Source of the DNA: Sphingobacteriales bacterium 16-39-50
GTDB lineage: Bacteria; Bacteroidota; Bacteroidia; Sphingobacteriales; Sphingobacteriaceae
DNA: 64,000 bases
NCBI GenBank assembly: GCA_002257025.1
Contig: NCHA01000001.1
Span: 806,001-870,000 of the forward strand
Reading direction: 5' to 3'
The translations under genes were made by a program, and so were the position numbers. The notes under the pieces were generated by a model that searched no databases, was not told the origin of the DNA, and worked only from the letters and a program-made list of their open reading frames with translations. Positions 9,397-17,777 of the stretch are shown here, piece by piece (position 1 is the stretch's first letter; the number at the start of each line of letters is the position of its first letter).

Positions 9397-9404
9397 CAAA
9401 GATA
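9397..9404 (-). promoter_or_regulatory. Candidate -7 box immediately before ubiE
   Basis: The minus strand reads TATCTTTGC, an exact TAnnTTTG match, with 6 nt between its G and the ubiE ATG. Transcription would then begin at or next to the start codon, giving a leaderless or nearly leaderless ubiE-porT mRNA. No clear -33 box. Confidence 0.45.
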
Positions 9405-9530
9405 ATGGAATTAAGGAAGTGACTACAGCCCACATTAGTCCTTCAATCAAAAATTATCGAAATCATTGAAAATATGACGCTCTGCAGATTGAATTAAAAT
9501 CATGGGTTTTAAACATTGCAAGCAATGTCC

Positions 9531-9538
9531 TACCTTTG
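9531..9538 (+). promoter_or_regulatory. Candidate -7 box immediately before engB
   Basis: TACCTTTGC matches TAnnTTTG exactly and lies 4 nt upstream of the ATG at 9543. If used, the mRNA is leaderless. No -33 TTG is seen at 17-21 nt. Confidence 0.45.
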
Positions 9539-9542
9539 CGGG

Positions 9543-10145
9543 ATGATCATTAAAAGCGCAGAATTTCAATGCAGTAATACCAGAACTGATAAATTACCGG
9601 CTCCTGAATTACCTGAATATGCCTTTATTGGTCGTTCAAACGTAGGTAAATCCTCGCTGATCAACATGCTTGTACAGCGAAAAGGTCTTGCAAAAACCTC
9701 ACAAACTCCCGGTAAAACCCAGTTAATTAACCATTTTCTGATCAATGAAAACTGGCAGTTAGTCGATCTTCCGGGATACGGATATGCAAGAACTTCTAAA
9801 AGTAACCGGGGTGAATGGTCAAAATTCATCAGCTTCTATCTCCGAAACCGCGAAAATTTGCAATGTGTTTTTGTCCTGATCGACAGCCGTTTGGATCCGC
9901 AAAAGATTGATATTGAATTCTGTACATGGCTAGGTGAAAACGGACTGCCTTTCCAGCTGATTTTTACAAAAGCTGATAAGCAATCGAGTGTAAAGACCGA
10001 TCAAAGTATAGCAAAATTCAGAAAAGCCCTTCTGGAGATTTTCGAGGAGGTGCCACAGCATTATATTACTTCGGCAGAAACACAGGAAGGACGTGATGAA
10101 TTACTGAATTTTATAAATGACCTGAATAAGAAATTTACCCGGTAA
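9543..10145 (+). CDS. engB: Ribosome biogenesis GTPase EngB (YihA/YsxC)
   Basis: An essential GTPase acting in 50S subunit assembly. The product is 200 residues from the ATG at 9543 (MIIKSAEF). The open frame to 9516 adds nine residues with no family match and overlaps the promoter-like box. G1 GRSNVGKSS is at residues 30-38, G2 TPGKTQ follows, G3 is DLPGYGYA and G4 is TKAD. Length is typical. The gene is divergent from ubiE across a 152-nt gap. Confidence 0.96.
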   Translation: MIIKSAEFQCSNTRTDKLPAPELPEYAFIGRSNVGKSSLINMLVQRKGLAKTSQTPGKTQLINHFLINENWQLVDLPGYGYARTSKSNRGEWSKFISFYLRNRENLQCVFVLIDSRLDPQKIDIEFCTWLGENGLPFQLIFTKADKQSSVKTDQSIAKFRKALLEIFEEVPQHYITSAETQEGRDELLNFINDLNKKFTR

Positions 10146-10213
10146 TCTCCGATTAGAGGAACAAAAACTGAAATTCTATTTTCAGAATCCGGTATAAAAA
10201 AACAGATAACCGA

Positions 10214-11074
10214 ATGAACAAATACTTTTCCCTTGTATTATTTGCCCATACTGTTTTTGCAATGCCTTTTGCTATTATCGGCTTTTTTCTTGCCGTAACT
10301 ACTACAACACATGAATTTAATTGGCTGAAGCTATTTCTAATGCTGCTCTGCATGGTCTTTGCCCGAAATGCCGCAATGGCATTCAATCGCTACCTCGACC
10401 GGGATATCGATGCTCAGAATCCAAGAACTGCTATCAGGGATATACCTTCAGGGCGCATCAGCTCCAATGAAGCCTTAATCTTTACAATTGCTAACAGCCT
10501 TTTATTTATCCTGACAACCCTGCTGATCAATAAACTTTGCTTTTACCTGTCTCCAGTTGCACTTGCGGTAGTTTTGGGCTATAGCTATACCAAGAGGTTC
10601 ACTCCTCTTTGCCATCTCATTTTAGGCCTTGGTCTCGCACTTGCACCAATCGGAGCCTATCTGGTAGTTGCCGGCGAATTTGCGATGCTCCCAATTTATT
10701 TTTCACTGGCTGTTTTATGCTGGGTCAGTGGCTTTGATATCATTTATGCACTTCAGGATGAAGAATTTGACAGGCAAAATAATCTGAATTCTATTCCAGC
10801 CTTGCTTGGAAAGAAGAAAGCCTTAACAGTATCGTCTTTTTTGCATTTCCTGGCCGTGGTATTTGTGACTCTGCCCTATCTCTTTACAGACCTCTCCTGG
10901 TTTTACCTTTCCGGAGTCCTTTTCTTTATCCTGTTACTTGTCTACCAGCATCAGTTAGTAAAGCCAGATGATCTGTCGAAAGTAGATCGTGCCTTTTTCA
11001 CCACAAATGGAATTGCTTCAGTAGTATTTGCAGTATTTTTTTTATTGGATGCTATTCTGAGAAATCAATTATAA
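10214..11074 (+). CDS. UbiA-like polyprenyltransferase (4-hydroxybenzoate octaprenyltransferase family)
   Basis: An integral-membrane aromatic prenyltransferase of 286 residues with eight or nine hydrophobic helices. The two Mg-diphosphate motifs are visible: NRYLDRDIDAQNPRT near residue 58 and YALQDEEFDRQNN near 178. The GRISSNEAL loop after the first motif is typical of UbiA-like proteins used for quinone prenylation. Bacteroidota usually make menaquinone, so the exact acceptor (1,4-naphthoquinone or futalosine pathway intermediate) is unsettled. The ATG at 10214 starts directly at a membrane helix (MNKYFSLVLFAHTVFAMPFA). Confidence 0.88.
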   Translation: MNKYFSLVLFAHTVFAMPFAIIGFFLAVTTTTHEFNWLKLFLMLLCMVFARNAAMAFNRYLDRDIDAQNPRTAIRDIPSGRISSNEALIFTIANSLLFILTTLLINKLCFYLSPVALAVVLGYSYTKRFTPLCHLILGLGLALAPIGAYLVVAGEFAMLPIYFSLAVLCWVSGFDIIYALQDEEFDRQNNLNSIPALLGKKKALTVSSFLHFLAVVFVTLPYLFTDLSWFYLSGVLFFILLLVYQHQLVKPDDLSKVDRAFFTTNGIASVVFAVFFLLDAILRNQL

Positions 11075-11082
11075 ATTTTAAT

Positions 11083-11126
11083 ATGAAACCTGCCCCGCCA
11101 GGCAATGTAAGCAGGGCAGGCTTCAT
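11083..11126. repeat. Inverted repeat between the UbiA-like and M3 peptidase genes
   Basis: ATGAAACCTGCCC (11083-11095) and GGGCAGGCTTCAT (11114-11126) are reverse complements with one mismatch, separated by 18 nt. No T-tract follows, so it is not a standard terminator. It could be an mRNA processing hairpin or a copy of an interspersed palindrome. Confidence 0.6.
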
Positions 11127-11150
11127 AAGCGTTAAATACAATTACAACAA

Positions 11151-12866
11151 ATGAAAGATCTTAAAATCTCAAAAAAACCAAGAACCTATATCCCGGCAGA
11201 ATTAAATATACAATGGGGAAATCTTGAACCGATATTTAATGAACTGATTAACAGGCCCCTAAATTCCGTTAATGATCTGGAGCAATGGCTCCGCGACAGA
11301 AGTGAAATTGAAGCTGCACTGGAAGAGGACTTTGCCTGGAGATATATCCGCATGACCTGCGATACCACAGATGAAAAATTATTGACTGACTTTCAATTTT
11401 TTGCAACAGAAATCGAACCGAAAATTGCACCCCTCAATAATGAACTAAATAAAAAATTTATTCAGAGTCCTTTTGCTGAACAATTAGATGAGGCCAAATA
11501 CTATGTCTATGTCCGCGGAATAAAAAAGGCACTCGAACTATTCCGGGAAGAAAATATACCCCTATTGACCCAAATACAGGTCGAACAGCAAAAATATCAG
11601 GGGATTACTGGATCAATGTCGGTTAAACTGGGCGGACAGGAATATACACTTGAACAAGCTGCAGTATTCCTGAAAGATACCGACCGTAAGGTGAGGCAAG
11701 AAGCCTGGGAGGCCATCACAGCAAGAAGACTGGAAGACAAAGAAAAGCTGGATGAACTCTTTAATTCATTACTAAAACTTCGCCACCAGGTTGCCCTGAA
11801 TGCCGGCTTTGAAAACTTCAGGGATTATATGTTTCAGGCCCTGGGGCGTTTTGACTATACTCCTACCGACTGCTATGATTTTCATAAAGCCATTCAGGAA
11901 GAAATCGTCCCCCTTTTAAAGATGCAGGCCAAAAAACGTCTCAAGGCACTGGCTTTAAATGAATTGAAGCCATGGGACATGGATGTTGACATTTCCGGGA
12001 AGCCGGCTTTGAAACCATTCAGCAATGGTGAAGAACTGATTGAAAAGTCCATTAAATGTTTCCAGGGACTAAGTCCATACATTGGCGAAAGGTTGGAAAT
12101 AATGAAAGCAAATGGCTTTTTCGATGTGGATAGCCGCAAAGGTAAAGCTCCGGGTGGTTATAATTATCCACTTGCAGAAAGTGGTGCCCCATTTATTTTC
12201 ATGAACTCTGCCGGAACATTCCGCGACCTGACCACCATGGTTCATGAAGGGGGACATGCAGTTCATACTTTCATTTCGGCAGGGCTTGAATTAAATGACT
12301 TTAAACATCTTCCATCAGAGGTTGCTGAACTTGCTTCCATGAGTATGGAACTTATTTCTATGGATCATTGGGATAAATTCTTCGATAATTCTGAAGATCT
12401 GATTCGTGCAAAGAAGGACCAGCTTAAAGATGTTCTAAAAACGCTCCCATGGGTTGCTGTAGTAGATCAGTTTCAGCACTGGATTTACACCAATCCAACT
12501 CATACCACTGAAGAGCGGGCTGAGGCATGGACAAAAATATTTGAACCATTTGGGAATAATTTCGCCGACTGGTCTGAACATCCGCATGCTTTAGAAAATC
12601 TTTGGCAAAAACAACTGCATATTTTTGAAGTCCCATTCTACTATATTGAATATGGAATTGCTCAGCTTGGAGCTATTGCAGTCTGGAAAAACTACAAAAA
12701 CGATCCTGAAAAAGGGCTTTCCAACTATCTGGAAGCATTAAAGCTTGGATATACAAAAACGATTAAGGAAATCTATGAAACTGCCGGAATCGAATTTAAC
12801 TTCACTGCTGCATACGTGAAAGAACTGGCAGATTTCGTACAGAAAGAATTGGATAAACTGGAGTAA
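11151..12866 (+). CDS. pepF: M3-family oligoendopeptidase F-like metallopeptidase
   Basis: A cytosolic zinc peptidase that degrades oligopeptides. The 571-residue length fits PepF-type members. The zinc motif HEGGHAVH is at about residues 364-371 in the context LTTMVHEGGHAVHTF, and the third ligand Glu lies in SEVAELASMSMELIS about 25 residues on. The C-terminal YYIEYGIAQLGAIAVW segment is characteristic of the family. There is no signal peptide. It is a single gene downstream of the UbiA-like gene with 76 nt between them. Confidence 0.93.
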   Translation: MKDLKISKKPRTYIPAELNIQWGNLEPIFNELINRPLNSVNDLEQWLRDRSEIEAALEEDFAWRYIRMTCDTTDEKLLTDFQFFATEIEPKIAPLNNELNKKFIQSPFAEQLDEAKYYVYVRGIKKALELFREENIPLLTQIQVEQQKYQGITGSMSVKLGGQEYTLEQAAVFLKDTDRKVRQEAWEAITARRLEDKEKLDELFNSLLKLRHQVALNAGFENFRDYMFQALGRFDYTPTDCYDFHKAIQEEIVPLLKMQAKKRLKALALNELKPWDMDVDISGKPALKPFSNGEELIEKSIKCFQGLSPYIGERLEIMKANGFFDVDSRKGKAPGGYNYPLAESGAPFIFMNSAGTFRDLTTMVHEGGHAVHTFISAGLELNDFKHLPSEVAELASMSMELISMDHWDKFFDNSEDLIRAKKDQLKDVLKTLPWVAVVDQFQHWIYTNPTHTTEERAEAWTKIFEPFGNNFADWSEHPHALENLWQKQLHIFEVPFYYIEYGIAQLGAIAVWKNYKNDPEKGLSNYLEALKLGYTKTIKEIYETAGIEFNFTAAYVKELADFVQKELDKLE

Positions 12867-12992
12867 TTTTGAGCATACTGAGCTTCTGATTTTTACCAGA
12901 GTTTAAAGAAATAAAAGAGTAGCACACTTTTTGTATCTCTTACAGTATGAAAGAATTAATCATACTGTTCGCAATATATTTGATTCCTTTCT

Positions 12993-13016
12993 TATCCCGG
13001 GCCCAAACCCGGGATA
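12993..13016. repeat. Palindrome TATCCCGGG-N6-CCCGGGATA in the signal-peptide coding region
   Basis: Perfect 9-bp arms separated by CCCAAA, located where the signal peptide cleavage region (LSRAQT) is encoded. With the 18-bp palindrome 8 nt further on, it forms a double-hairpin block in the frameshifted gene. Confidence 0.7.
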
Positions 13017-13023
13017 CTTTTAG

Positions 13024-13041
13024 ATCCGATAATTATCGGAT
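13024..13041. repeat. Perfect 18-bp palindrome at the frameshift site
   Basis: ATCCGATAATTATCGGAT is its own reverse complement. Its right part, 13031-13041, is the 11-nt segment whose removal restores the reading frame of the surrounding gene. Confidence 0.85.
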
Positions 13042-13610
13042 GACAATGCCATATCTGTTAGGCTTCCTAAAGGATTTACCAAAACAGATACCAAAAAGCA
13101 ATTTAGCCTGGTGGCTAGAACCTCATTTGGAACAATTCTTATTTTCAAAGTCCCAGATAACCCCCAAATAACACCAGACATTGAAAAGGACAGGCATCTG
13201 AAGAACTATTACAAAAATTACATCAAAAGTGTTAAACAATCTTCAAAGTCTGGTATTATCACAGATGAAAAAGATAACCTGATTGGCGAATTGAAAGTTA
13301 AAGATTTTACACTAAAGATTGATACCGGCAGCGGGATTTTGTTAAGGGATTTCAGAATTTTACATACCAATGGTGCTACCTATACTTTTGAATTTCTGCA
13401 TGAGAATGTTCATAAGGAATTCGCAGTTCCAGAGCGTGAGAAATTCTTTAATTCAATTGAAGTCAATGAAACTATAAGCAGTTCTGACCAGTACACGAGT
13501 CAGGCTCCCAATTCTGACAGCCCTGACAATTCTAAATACCTGATTTGGTTCATCATGATAGTTCTATTGCCAATCGGCCTGACTATTCTGAGAGTTTTGC
13601 TAAAAAGAGC

Positions 13611-15188
13611 TCAACGAACTGACTTATAAATTACAGTTATGGGGTTTTCGAAGGTATCCTTCTGTTCAAAAACCGGAACCAGATTTCCTGCCGACTGAAT
13701 CTCCTCTTCGAATTGCTTACGGGAAATCACCAAAGCATCGGGATGCTTTTTAAGATAAACTGAGAGGCTATCCTGACTTTGAATTGCGGGTACCAATCGC
13801 TGCATATTAAAAATATAAGCTGAGTTCATCATTTTATAGTAAACCAGATCCGGCTTATTTTTTAGCAGTTCCAATGAGCCTGCCACGGGATTGATCCCAT
13901 AAACCCCTGGATATGCTTTCGCAAAAAAAAGAAAATTACTAAGTATGAATGAGAGAGCCATACTGAGTATAAATTTGCTGAGTTCATTCTTTCGGATAAA
14001 ATACCAGCCGATCAAAGCTCCAACAGGTATGGGGATAAACCAGATCCAGACACCTGCGGCATCCTGAACATTCTTATCGGCCTTAAGTCCGAAATAAACC
14101 GCTGCAGGGAGAGCAAAAGCTATTATTGTATAAAAGCCAAAAGCCCATTTTACTTTTTTCAATGAAAGATTCATTCCTTCCAGTTCCGAAAGTAAAAATC
14201 CAAGCAGGATTGCAATGAAAGGGTATGCAGGTGCTGTATAATTCGGGAGTTTTGTCTGCGAAAATGAGAAAAAGATAATGATCCCCAGAACAATGCTCAG
14301 ACAATACAATAAAACCTCATTAGCACGCTGTTTCCAAGCAAGGAACATCGCCTGAATGCAAAAAACACCTAATGGAAGTAGTCCTGCAATAACCATAATC
14401 AAGGGCAGAAGAAAAAAGCCTCCATGACCTTCCATTGTGTCAGAGAACCTTTGAAGATTATGTTTAAAGAAGAAACCCTCAGTCCAGAGTCCATTGCTTG
14501 CCTTATAATTCAGCCAATACCAGGGTAATGAAATCAGCAGAACTATTATTATCCCTGCAGGAATTTGAAAAGAACGAATCATCGCCCAGTGAAATCTTTT
14601 TGTCCAGATAAGGAATAACAGCATAATCAAACCTGGCAATGCCACTGCTATTGGACCTTTGGTTAATAGGCCAAGTCCGAAGCACAAATACATCAGCAAG
14701 ATCCAGAATTTTCTTTTTTCGACCAGGAACGCATAAAAGCACATGAAACCTGCAGTCATAAAGAATATAAGATAAGGATCAGGCACTGACATCCTCATCT
14801 GAAAATTAAAATGTAATGAGGAAAGTAAAACCATCGCAGTCAGCCAGCTTGCTTTTTCACCCAAATATTTTCTGCAGAACATAAAACTGATCAGAACAGT
14901 TAAAGCACCAAATACTGCTGAGAAAAACCGTGCACTAAACGCCGATACTCCAAACATTTTATAAGCCGCGGCCATAAAAAAATAATGAAGTGGTGGTTTA
15001 TCAGTCCTTAATTGTCCATTAAAATAAGGCATAATATAATCCCCAGATACCAGCATTTCACGGGCACATTCTGCATTCTTAGCTTCATCTAGAATATAGA
15101 TCATCGGTTTATCCAGATTCTGCATAAGCAGCATCAAACTGCCGATAAACAAGAGAATACTCCTGGTACTGAGATTAAGCCTTTCCAA
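13611..15188 (-). CDS. GT39 family (ArnT/PMT-like) glycosyltransferase
   Basis: A polytopic membrane glycosyltransferase of 525 residues that uses a polyprenyl-phosphate sugar donor. The family signature is at the N-terminus: DEAKNAECAREMLVSGDYIMPYFN and RTDKPPLHYFF, with the catalytic Asp in ILDEAKN. About ten hydrophobic helices follow, then a C-terminal soluble part. The start is a TTG at 15188, overlapping the PAP2 gene by 14 nt, with AGAAGGGAG a few bases upstream on the minus strand; the next ATG would cut into helix 1. The 3' end overlaps the frameshifted gene by 19 nt. With the PAP2 phosphatase it may modify lipid A or another envelope glycan (inference). Confidence 0.88.
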   Translation of the reverse strand: MERLNLSTRSILLFIGSLMLLMQNLDKPMIYILDEAKNAECAREMLVSGDYIMPYFNGQLRTDKPPLHYFFMAAAYKMFGVSAFSARFFSAVFGALTVLISFMFCRKYLGEKASWLTAMVLLSSLHFNFQMRMSVPDPYLIFFMTAGFMCFYAFLVEKRKFWILLMYLCFGLGLLTKGPIAVALPGLIMLLFLIWTKRFHWAMIRSFQIPAGIIIVLLISLPWYWLNYKASNGLWTEGFFFKHNLQRFSDTMEGHGGFFLLPLIMVIAGLLPLGVFCIQAMFLAWKQRANEVLLYCLSIVLGIIIFFSFSQTKLPNYTAPAYPFIAILLGFLLSELEGMNLSLKKVKWAFGFYTIIAFALPAAVYFGLKADKNVQDAAGVWIWFIPIPVGALIGWYFIRKNELSKFILSMALSFILSNFLFFAKAYPGVYGINPVAGSLELLKNKPDLVYYKMMNSAYIFNMQRLVPAIQSQDSLSVYLKKHPDALVISRKQFEEEIQSAGNLVPVFEQKDTFENPITVIYKSVR

Positions 15189-15831
15189 ACAAACTCCCTT
15201 CTAATTTTGATGAATGATACCATTTAGTATTTTCAAGCCACCAAATCATATGAAAAGTCATAATCACAGCAATAATAGAACCCGCAATAATATCCTCCAT
15301 AAAATGCTGGGCAAGATAAACCCTTGAAAATGCAGTTAATGCCGCTAGAGGTATAATTATCCAGTGACCTTTCCTGTGAGGAAGCAAATAAGTCAATACA
15401 ACTGCAAGTGTAAAAACTGATGCTGTATGTCCGGAGGGAAAGCTGTTCAATTCATGGACAGGATAATCATCAATAGTTCGGATTGGTATTACATTCTCGA
15501 AATACTTTAAAGGTCTCGGGGCTTTATAAAGATGTTTGAGTGCCTGGATTGCAAGAGAACTGTATGCAAATGTGATTGCAGCAAGCACTGCATACCGGAA
15601 TTTAAAAAACAGCAACACCAAAACCACAATAACTGTCATTATTCCGTCGCCAAATAATGTTATGAGCTTAAATAGTTCATCAAAAAAACTATTGTGATGA
15701 TTGTTTATCCATAAAAACAACTCAACTTTTGAATTAAATAGCATTAGAATAAAGCCAATCAGAATCAGCATCAGAAATGGAATCAGAAAGTATCGCTGAG
15801 GATAAAGGATTTCAGAAAGGCTTTTCTTCAT
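15175..15831 (-). CDS. PAP2-family phosphatase
   Basis: A membrane phosphatase of 218 residues from the ATG at 15831 (MKKSLSEIL). The type 2 acid phosphatase motifs are all visible: KHLYKAPRP (KX6RP), SFPSGHTASVF (PSGH) and SRVYLAQHFMEDI (SRX5HX3D). Six hydrophobic helices surround them. Likely substrates are undecaprenyl pyrophosphate or lipid A phosphates. It overlaps the GT39 gene by 14 nt and is transcribed with it, which fits dephosphorylation of a lipid before sugar transfer (inference). Confidence 0.92.
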   Translation of the reverse strand: MKKSLSEILYPQRYFLIPFLMLILIGFILMLFNSKVELFLWINNHHNSFFDELFKLITLFGDGIMTVIVVLVLLFFKFRYAVLAAITFAYSSLAIQALKHLYKAPRPLKYFENVIPIRTIDDYPVHELNSFPSGHTASVFTLAVVLTYLLPHRKGHWIIIPLAALTAFSRVYLAQHFMEDIIAGSIIAVIMTFHMIWWLENTKWYHSSKLEGSLFGKA

Positions 15832-15852
15832 TATTTGGTTTGAATGCGAATT

Positions 15853-15860
15853 CAAAACTA
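15853..15860 (-). promoter_or_regulatory. Candidate -7 box for the PAP2-GT39 pair
   Basis: The minus strand reads TAGTTTTG, matching TAnnTTTG, 21 nt upstream of the PAP2 ATG at 15831. It lies back to back with a plus-strand box at 15870-15877 in a 76-nt divergent intergenic region. Confidence 0.45.
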
Positions 15861-15869
15861 AATAATTTT

Positions 15870-15877
15870 TATGTTTG
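15870..15877 (+). promoter_or_regulatory. Candidate -7 box for the amino acid permease
   Basis: TATGTTTG matches TAnnTTTG and lies 30 nt upstream of the ATG at 15908. This position makes the in-frame TTG at 15896 a less likely start. Confidence 0.45.
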
Positions 15878-15907
15878 ATTGCTAAACCAATCTAATTGAA
15901 CGACAAT

Positions 15908-17611
15908 ATGTCAAGAAACCTTTTTAGAAAGAAATCTATTGAGTTGATCATGAAAGACCGCCAGGCGGGATTTTCGGATGCCGAAATCGAAGATCAGCAG
16001 TTAAGAAGAGTTCTTTCTGTTAAAGACCTTACCCTGATGGGTATCGCTGCAGTAATTGGTGCAGGGATATTTTCTACAATAGGAAACGCAGCCTTTAATG
16101 GAGGACCCGGTGTAAGTATTCTATTTGTTATTACTGCAATTACCTGTGGCTTTTCTGCCTTATGCTATGCTGAGTTTGCATCAAGAATTCCGGTTGCAGG
16201 AAGTGCCTATACCTATGCCTATGCTTCATTTGGAGAGCTGATTGCCTGGATAATCGGATGGGATTTATTGATGGAGTATGCCATTGGCAATATTGCGGTT
16301 GCAATATCCTGGAGTGAATATTTTACCCATTTGCTCGAGGGATTCAATATCCATATACCGGCCTATCTGACAATGGACTATCTCTCTGCCTCCAGAGCTT
16401 ACAAAGAAGTACTTGCAGCCGGAACAGATCTGAGTGGAATCAGTGCCAAGGTTCAATATGCTGCAGGAGCATGGGAATCAGCTCCGGGATCTGGGAACTT
16501 AAAATTTATAGCAGATATTCCGGCATTGGGGATCGTTTTTTTAATTACATATCTTGTTTATATCGGGATTCGTGAGACAAAAAGAGCAACAAATGCAATG
16601 GTCTTTCTGAAAATTGCTGTGGTGATCGGAGTTATTATACTTGGGTTTTTCTACGTGCAACCGGCAAACTGGAGTCCCTTTTTGCCTAATGGATTTGAAG
16701 GTATGATGAAGGGAGTTTCTGGAGTTTTCTTTGCCTACATAGGATTTGACGCCATTTCTACAACGGCCGAAGAATGTAAAAATCCGCAGAGGGATTTGCC
16801 TAAAGGCATGATTTACTCATTAATAATCTGTACGGTTCTTTACATACTGGTGGCATTGGTCTTAACCGGCATGGTAAGCTACAAAGAATTGCAGGTTGAA
16901 GATCCCCTTGCATTTGTCTTCAAAAATGTCGGACTTGATAATATCAGTTATATCATATCCATAAGTGCAGTAATTGCAACGGCAAGTGTATTACTGATAT
17001 TTCAGATGGGTCAGCCGCGTATCTGGATGAGCATGAGCCGGGATGGATTATTACCAAAGAAGTTTTCAAGCATACACCCGAAATATAAGACCCCCTGGTT
17101 TGCGACACTTATCACAGGAATTGTCGTGTCTGTTCCAGCATTATTCATGAATCTTACAGAGGTTACTGACCTGACCAGCATCGGCACTCTCTTTGCTTTT
17201 GTATTAGTCTGTGCCGGAGTCTTGCTGCTTCCCAAGGAGGAAATCAACGATTCGAACCGGAAGCGATTTCGAATTCCTTACTTTAATTCGAAATACATCG
17301 TTCCTGCCTTGCTTATTATAATTTTTATAAGTTTCAGAGAGCCAATTCTATCCTTATTTGAGTACAATGGCGACTGGCATGTATACAAGGATAAACTACC
17401 CTATTTCCTGTTCATTCTGGCGGCAATAATAATGGCTGTACTTTCATTCAGAAAAAATTTATCCCTGATTCCTGTTCTGGGAATGCTGAGCTGTTTATAT
17501 CTGATGACTGAACTGGGATATACTAACTGGCTTCGCTTTCTGATCTGGCTTGGGTTGGGTCTGATTATTTATTTTTCCTACAGTTATCACAAAAGCAATC
17601 TGAATAAATAA
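15908..17611 (+). CDS. APC-family amino acid permease
   Basis: A proton-coupled amino acid transporter in the inner membrane, 567 residues from ATG 15908 (MSRNLFRKK). The family motif GIAAVIGAGIFSTIGNAA begins TM1, and CYAEFASRIPVAGSAYTYAYASFGELIAWIIGWDL forms the TM2-TM3 consensus of the cationic amino acid transporter branch. FAYIGFDAISTTAEECKNPQRDLPKG follows TM6-7. About 12-14 hydrophobic segments are present, with an extra two at the C-terminus as in CAT-type members. Substrate specificity is not determined. Confidence 0.92.
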   Translation: MSRNLFRKKSIELIMKDRQAGFSDAEIEDQQLRRVLSVKDLTLMGIAAVIGAGIFSTIGNAAFNGGPGVSILFVITAITCGFSALCYAEFASRIPVAGSAYTYAYASFGELIAWIIGWDLLMEYAIGNIAVAISWSEYFTHLLEGFNIHIPAYLTMDYLSASRAYKEVLAAGTDLSGISAKVQYAAGAWESAPGSGNLKFIADIPALGIVFLITYLVYIGIRETKRATNAMVFLKIAVVIGVIILGFFYVQPANWSPFLPNGFEGMMKGVSGVFFAYIGFDAISTTAEECKNPQRDLPKGMIYSLIICTVLYILVALVLTGMVSYKELQVEDPLAFVFKNVGLDNISYIISISAVIATASVLLIFQMGQPRIWMSMSRDGLLPKKFSSIHPKYKTPWFATLITGIVVSVPALFMNLTEVTDLTSIGTLFAFVLVCAGVLLLPKEEINDSNRKRFRIPYFNSKYIVPALLIIIFISFREPILSLFEYNGDWHVYKDKLPYFLFILAAIIMAVLSFRKNLSLIPVLGMLSCLYLMTELGYTNWLRFLIWLGLGLIIYFSYSYHKSNLNK

Positions 17612-17689
17612 GATCAGCAGAATTTCGTAAATTTCTGGCGAAACGCTGCATATTTAGATTCAGAATCTTAAAGAAAGAATGATTGAAAT

Positions 17690-17726
17690 AAAAAAGGCAA
17701 TTTTCGATTTGAAAATTGCCTTTTTT
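17690..17726. terminator. Bidirectional intrinsic terminator
   Basis: GGCAATTTTC / GAAAATTGCC stem of 10 bp around GATTT, flanked by a run of A on the left and TTTTTT on the right. It lies between the convergent permease (ends 17611) and kup (ends 17778) and can serve both. Confidence 0.9.
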
Positions 17727-17777
17727 ATATTTCAATGAATTTTGGAATTCAATTCTGCTTTTAACATTGATACTCCC

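Larger units (their letters stand above)
12947..13629 (+). pseudogene. Frameshifted gene for a secreted, membrane-anchored hypothetical protein
   Basis: The frame starting at ATG 12947 encodes a signal peptide (MKELIILFAIYLIPFLSRAQ) followed by TRDTFRSDN, then reads into unrelated sequence and stops near 13171. From 13042 another frame encodes DNAISVRLPKGFTKTDTKK and continues to 13629, ending with a transmembrane helix (YLIWFIMIVLLPIGLTILRVLL) and a basic tail. Removing the 11 bases 13031-13041 joins the two frames into one 223-residue protein with DTFRSDDNAISV across the junction. Those 11 bases complete a perfect 18-bp palindrome. No function is recognised. The last 19 nt overlap the convergent GT39 gene. 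A sequencing error is possible but unlikely to create so exact a palindrome. Confidence 0.75.

Noticed and set aside
9390..9450. Longer ubiE with start at 9450
   Set aside because: The extra 20 residues lack family likeness and contain the TATCTTTG box directly before the ATG at 9390.
13111..13629. 172-codon GTG-start gene as an independent intact gene
   Set aside because: The same frame is protein-like back to 13042 and is joined to the signal peptide by removing 11 nt, so it is the 3' part of a frameshifted gene.
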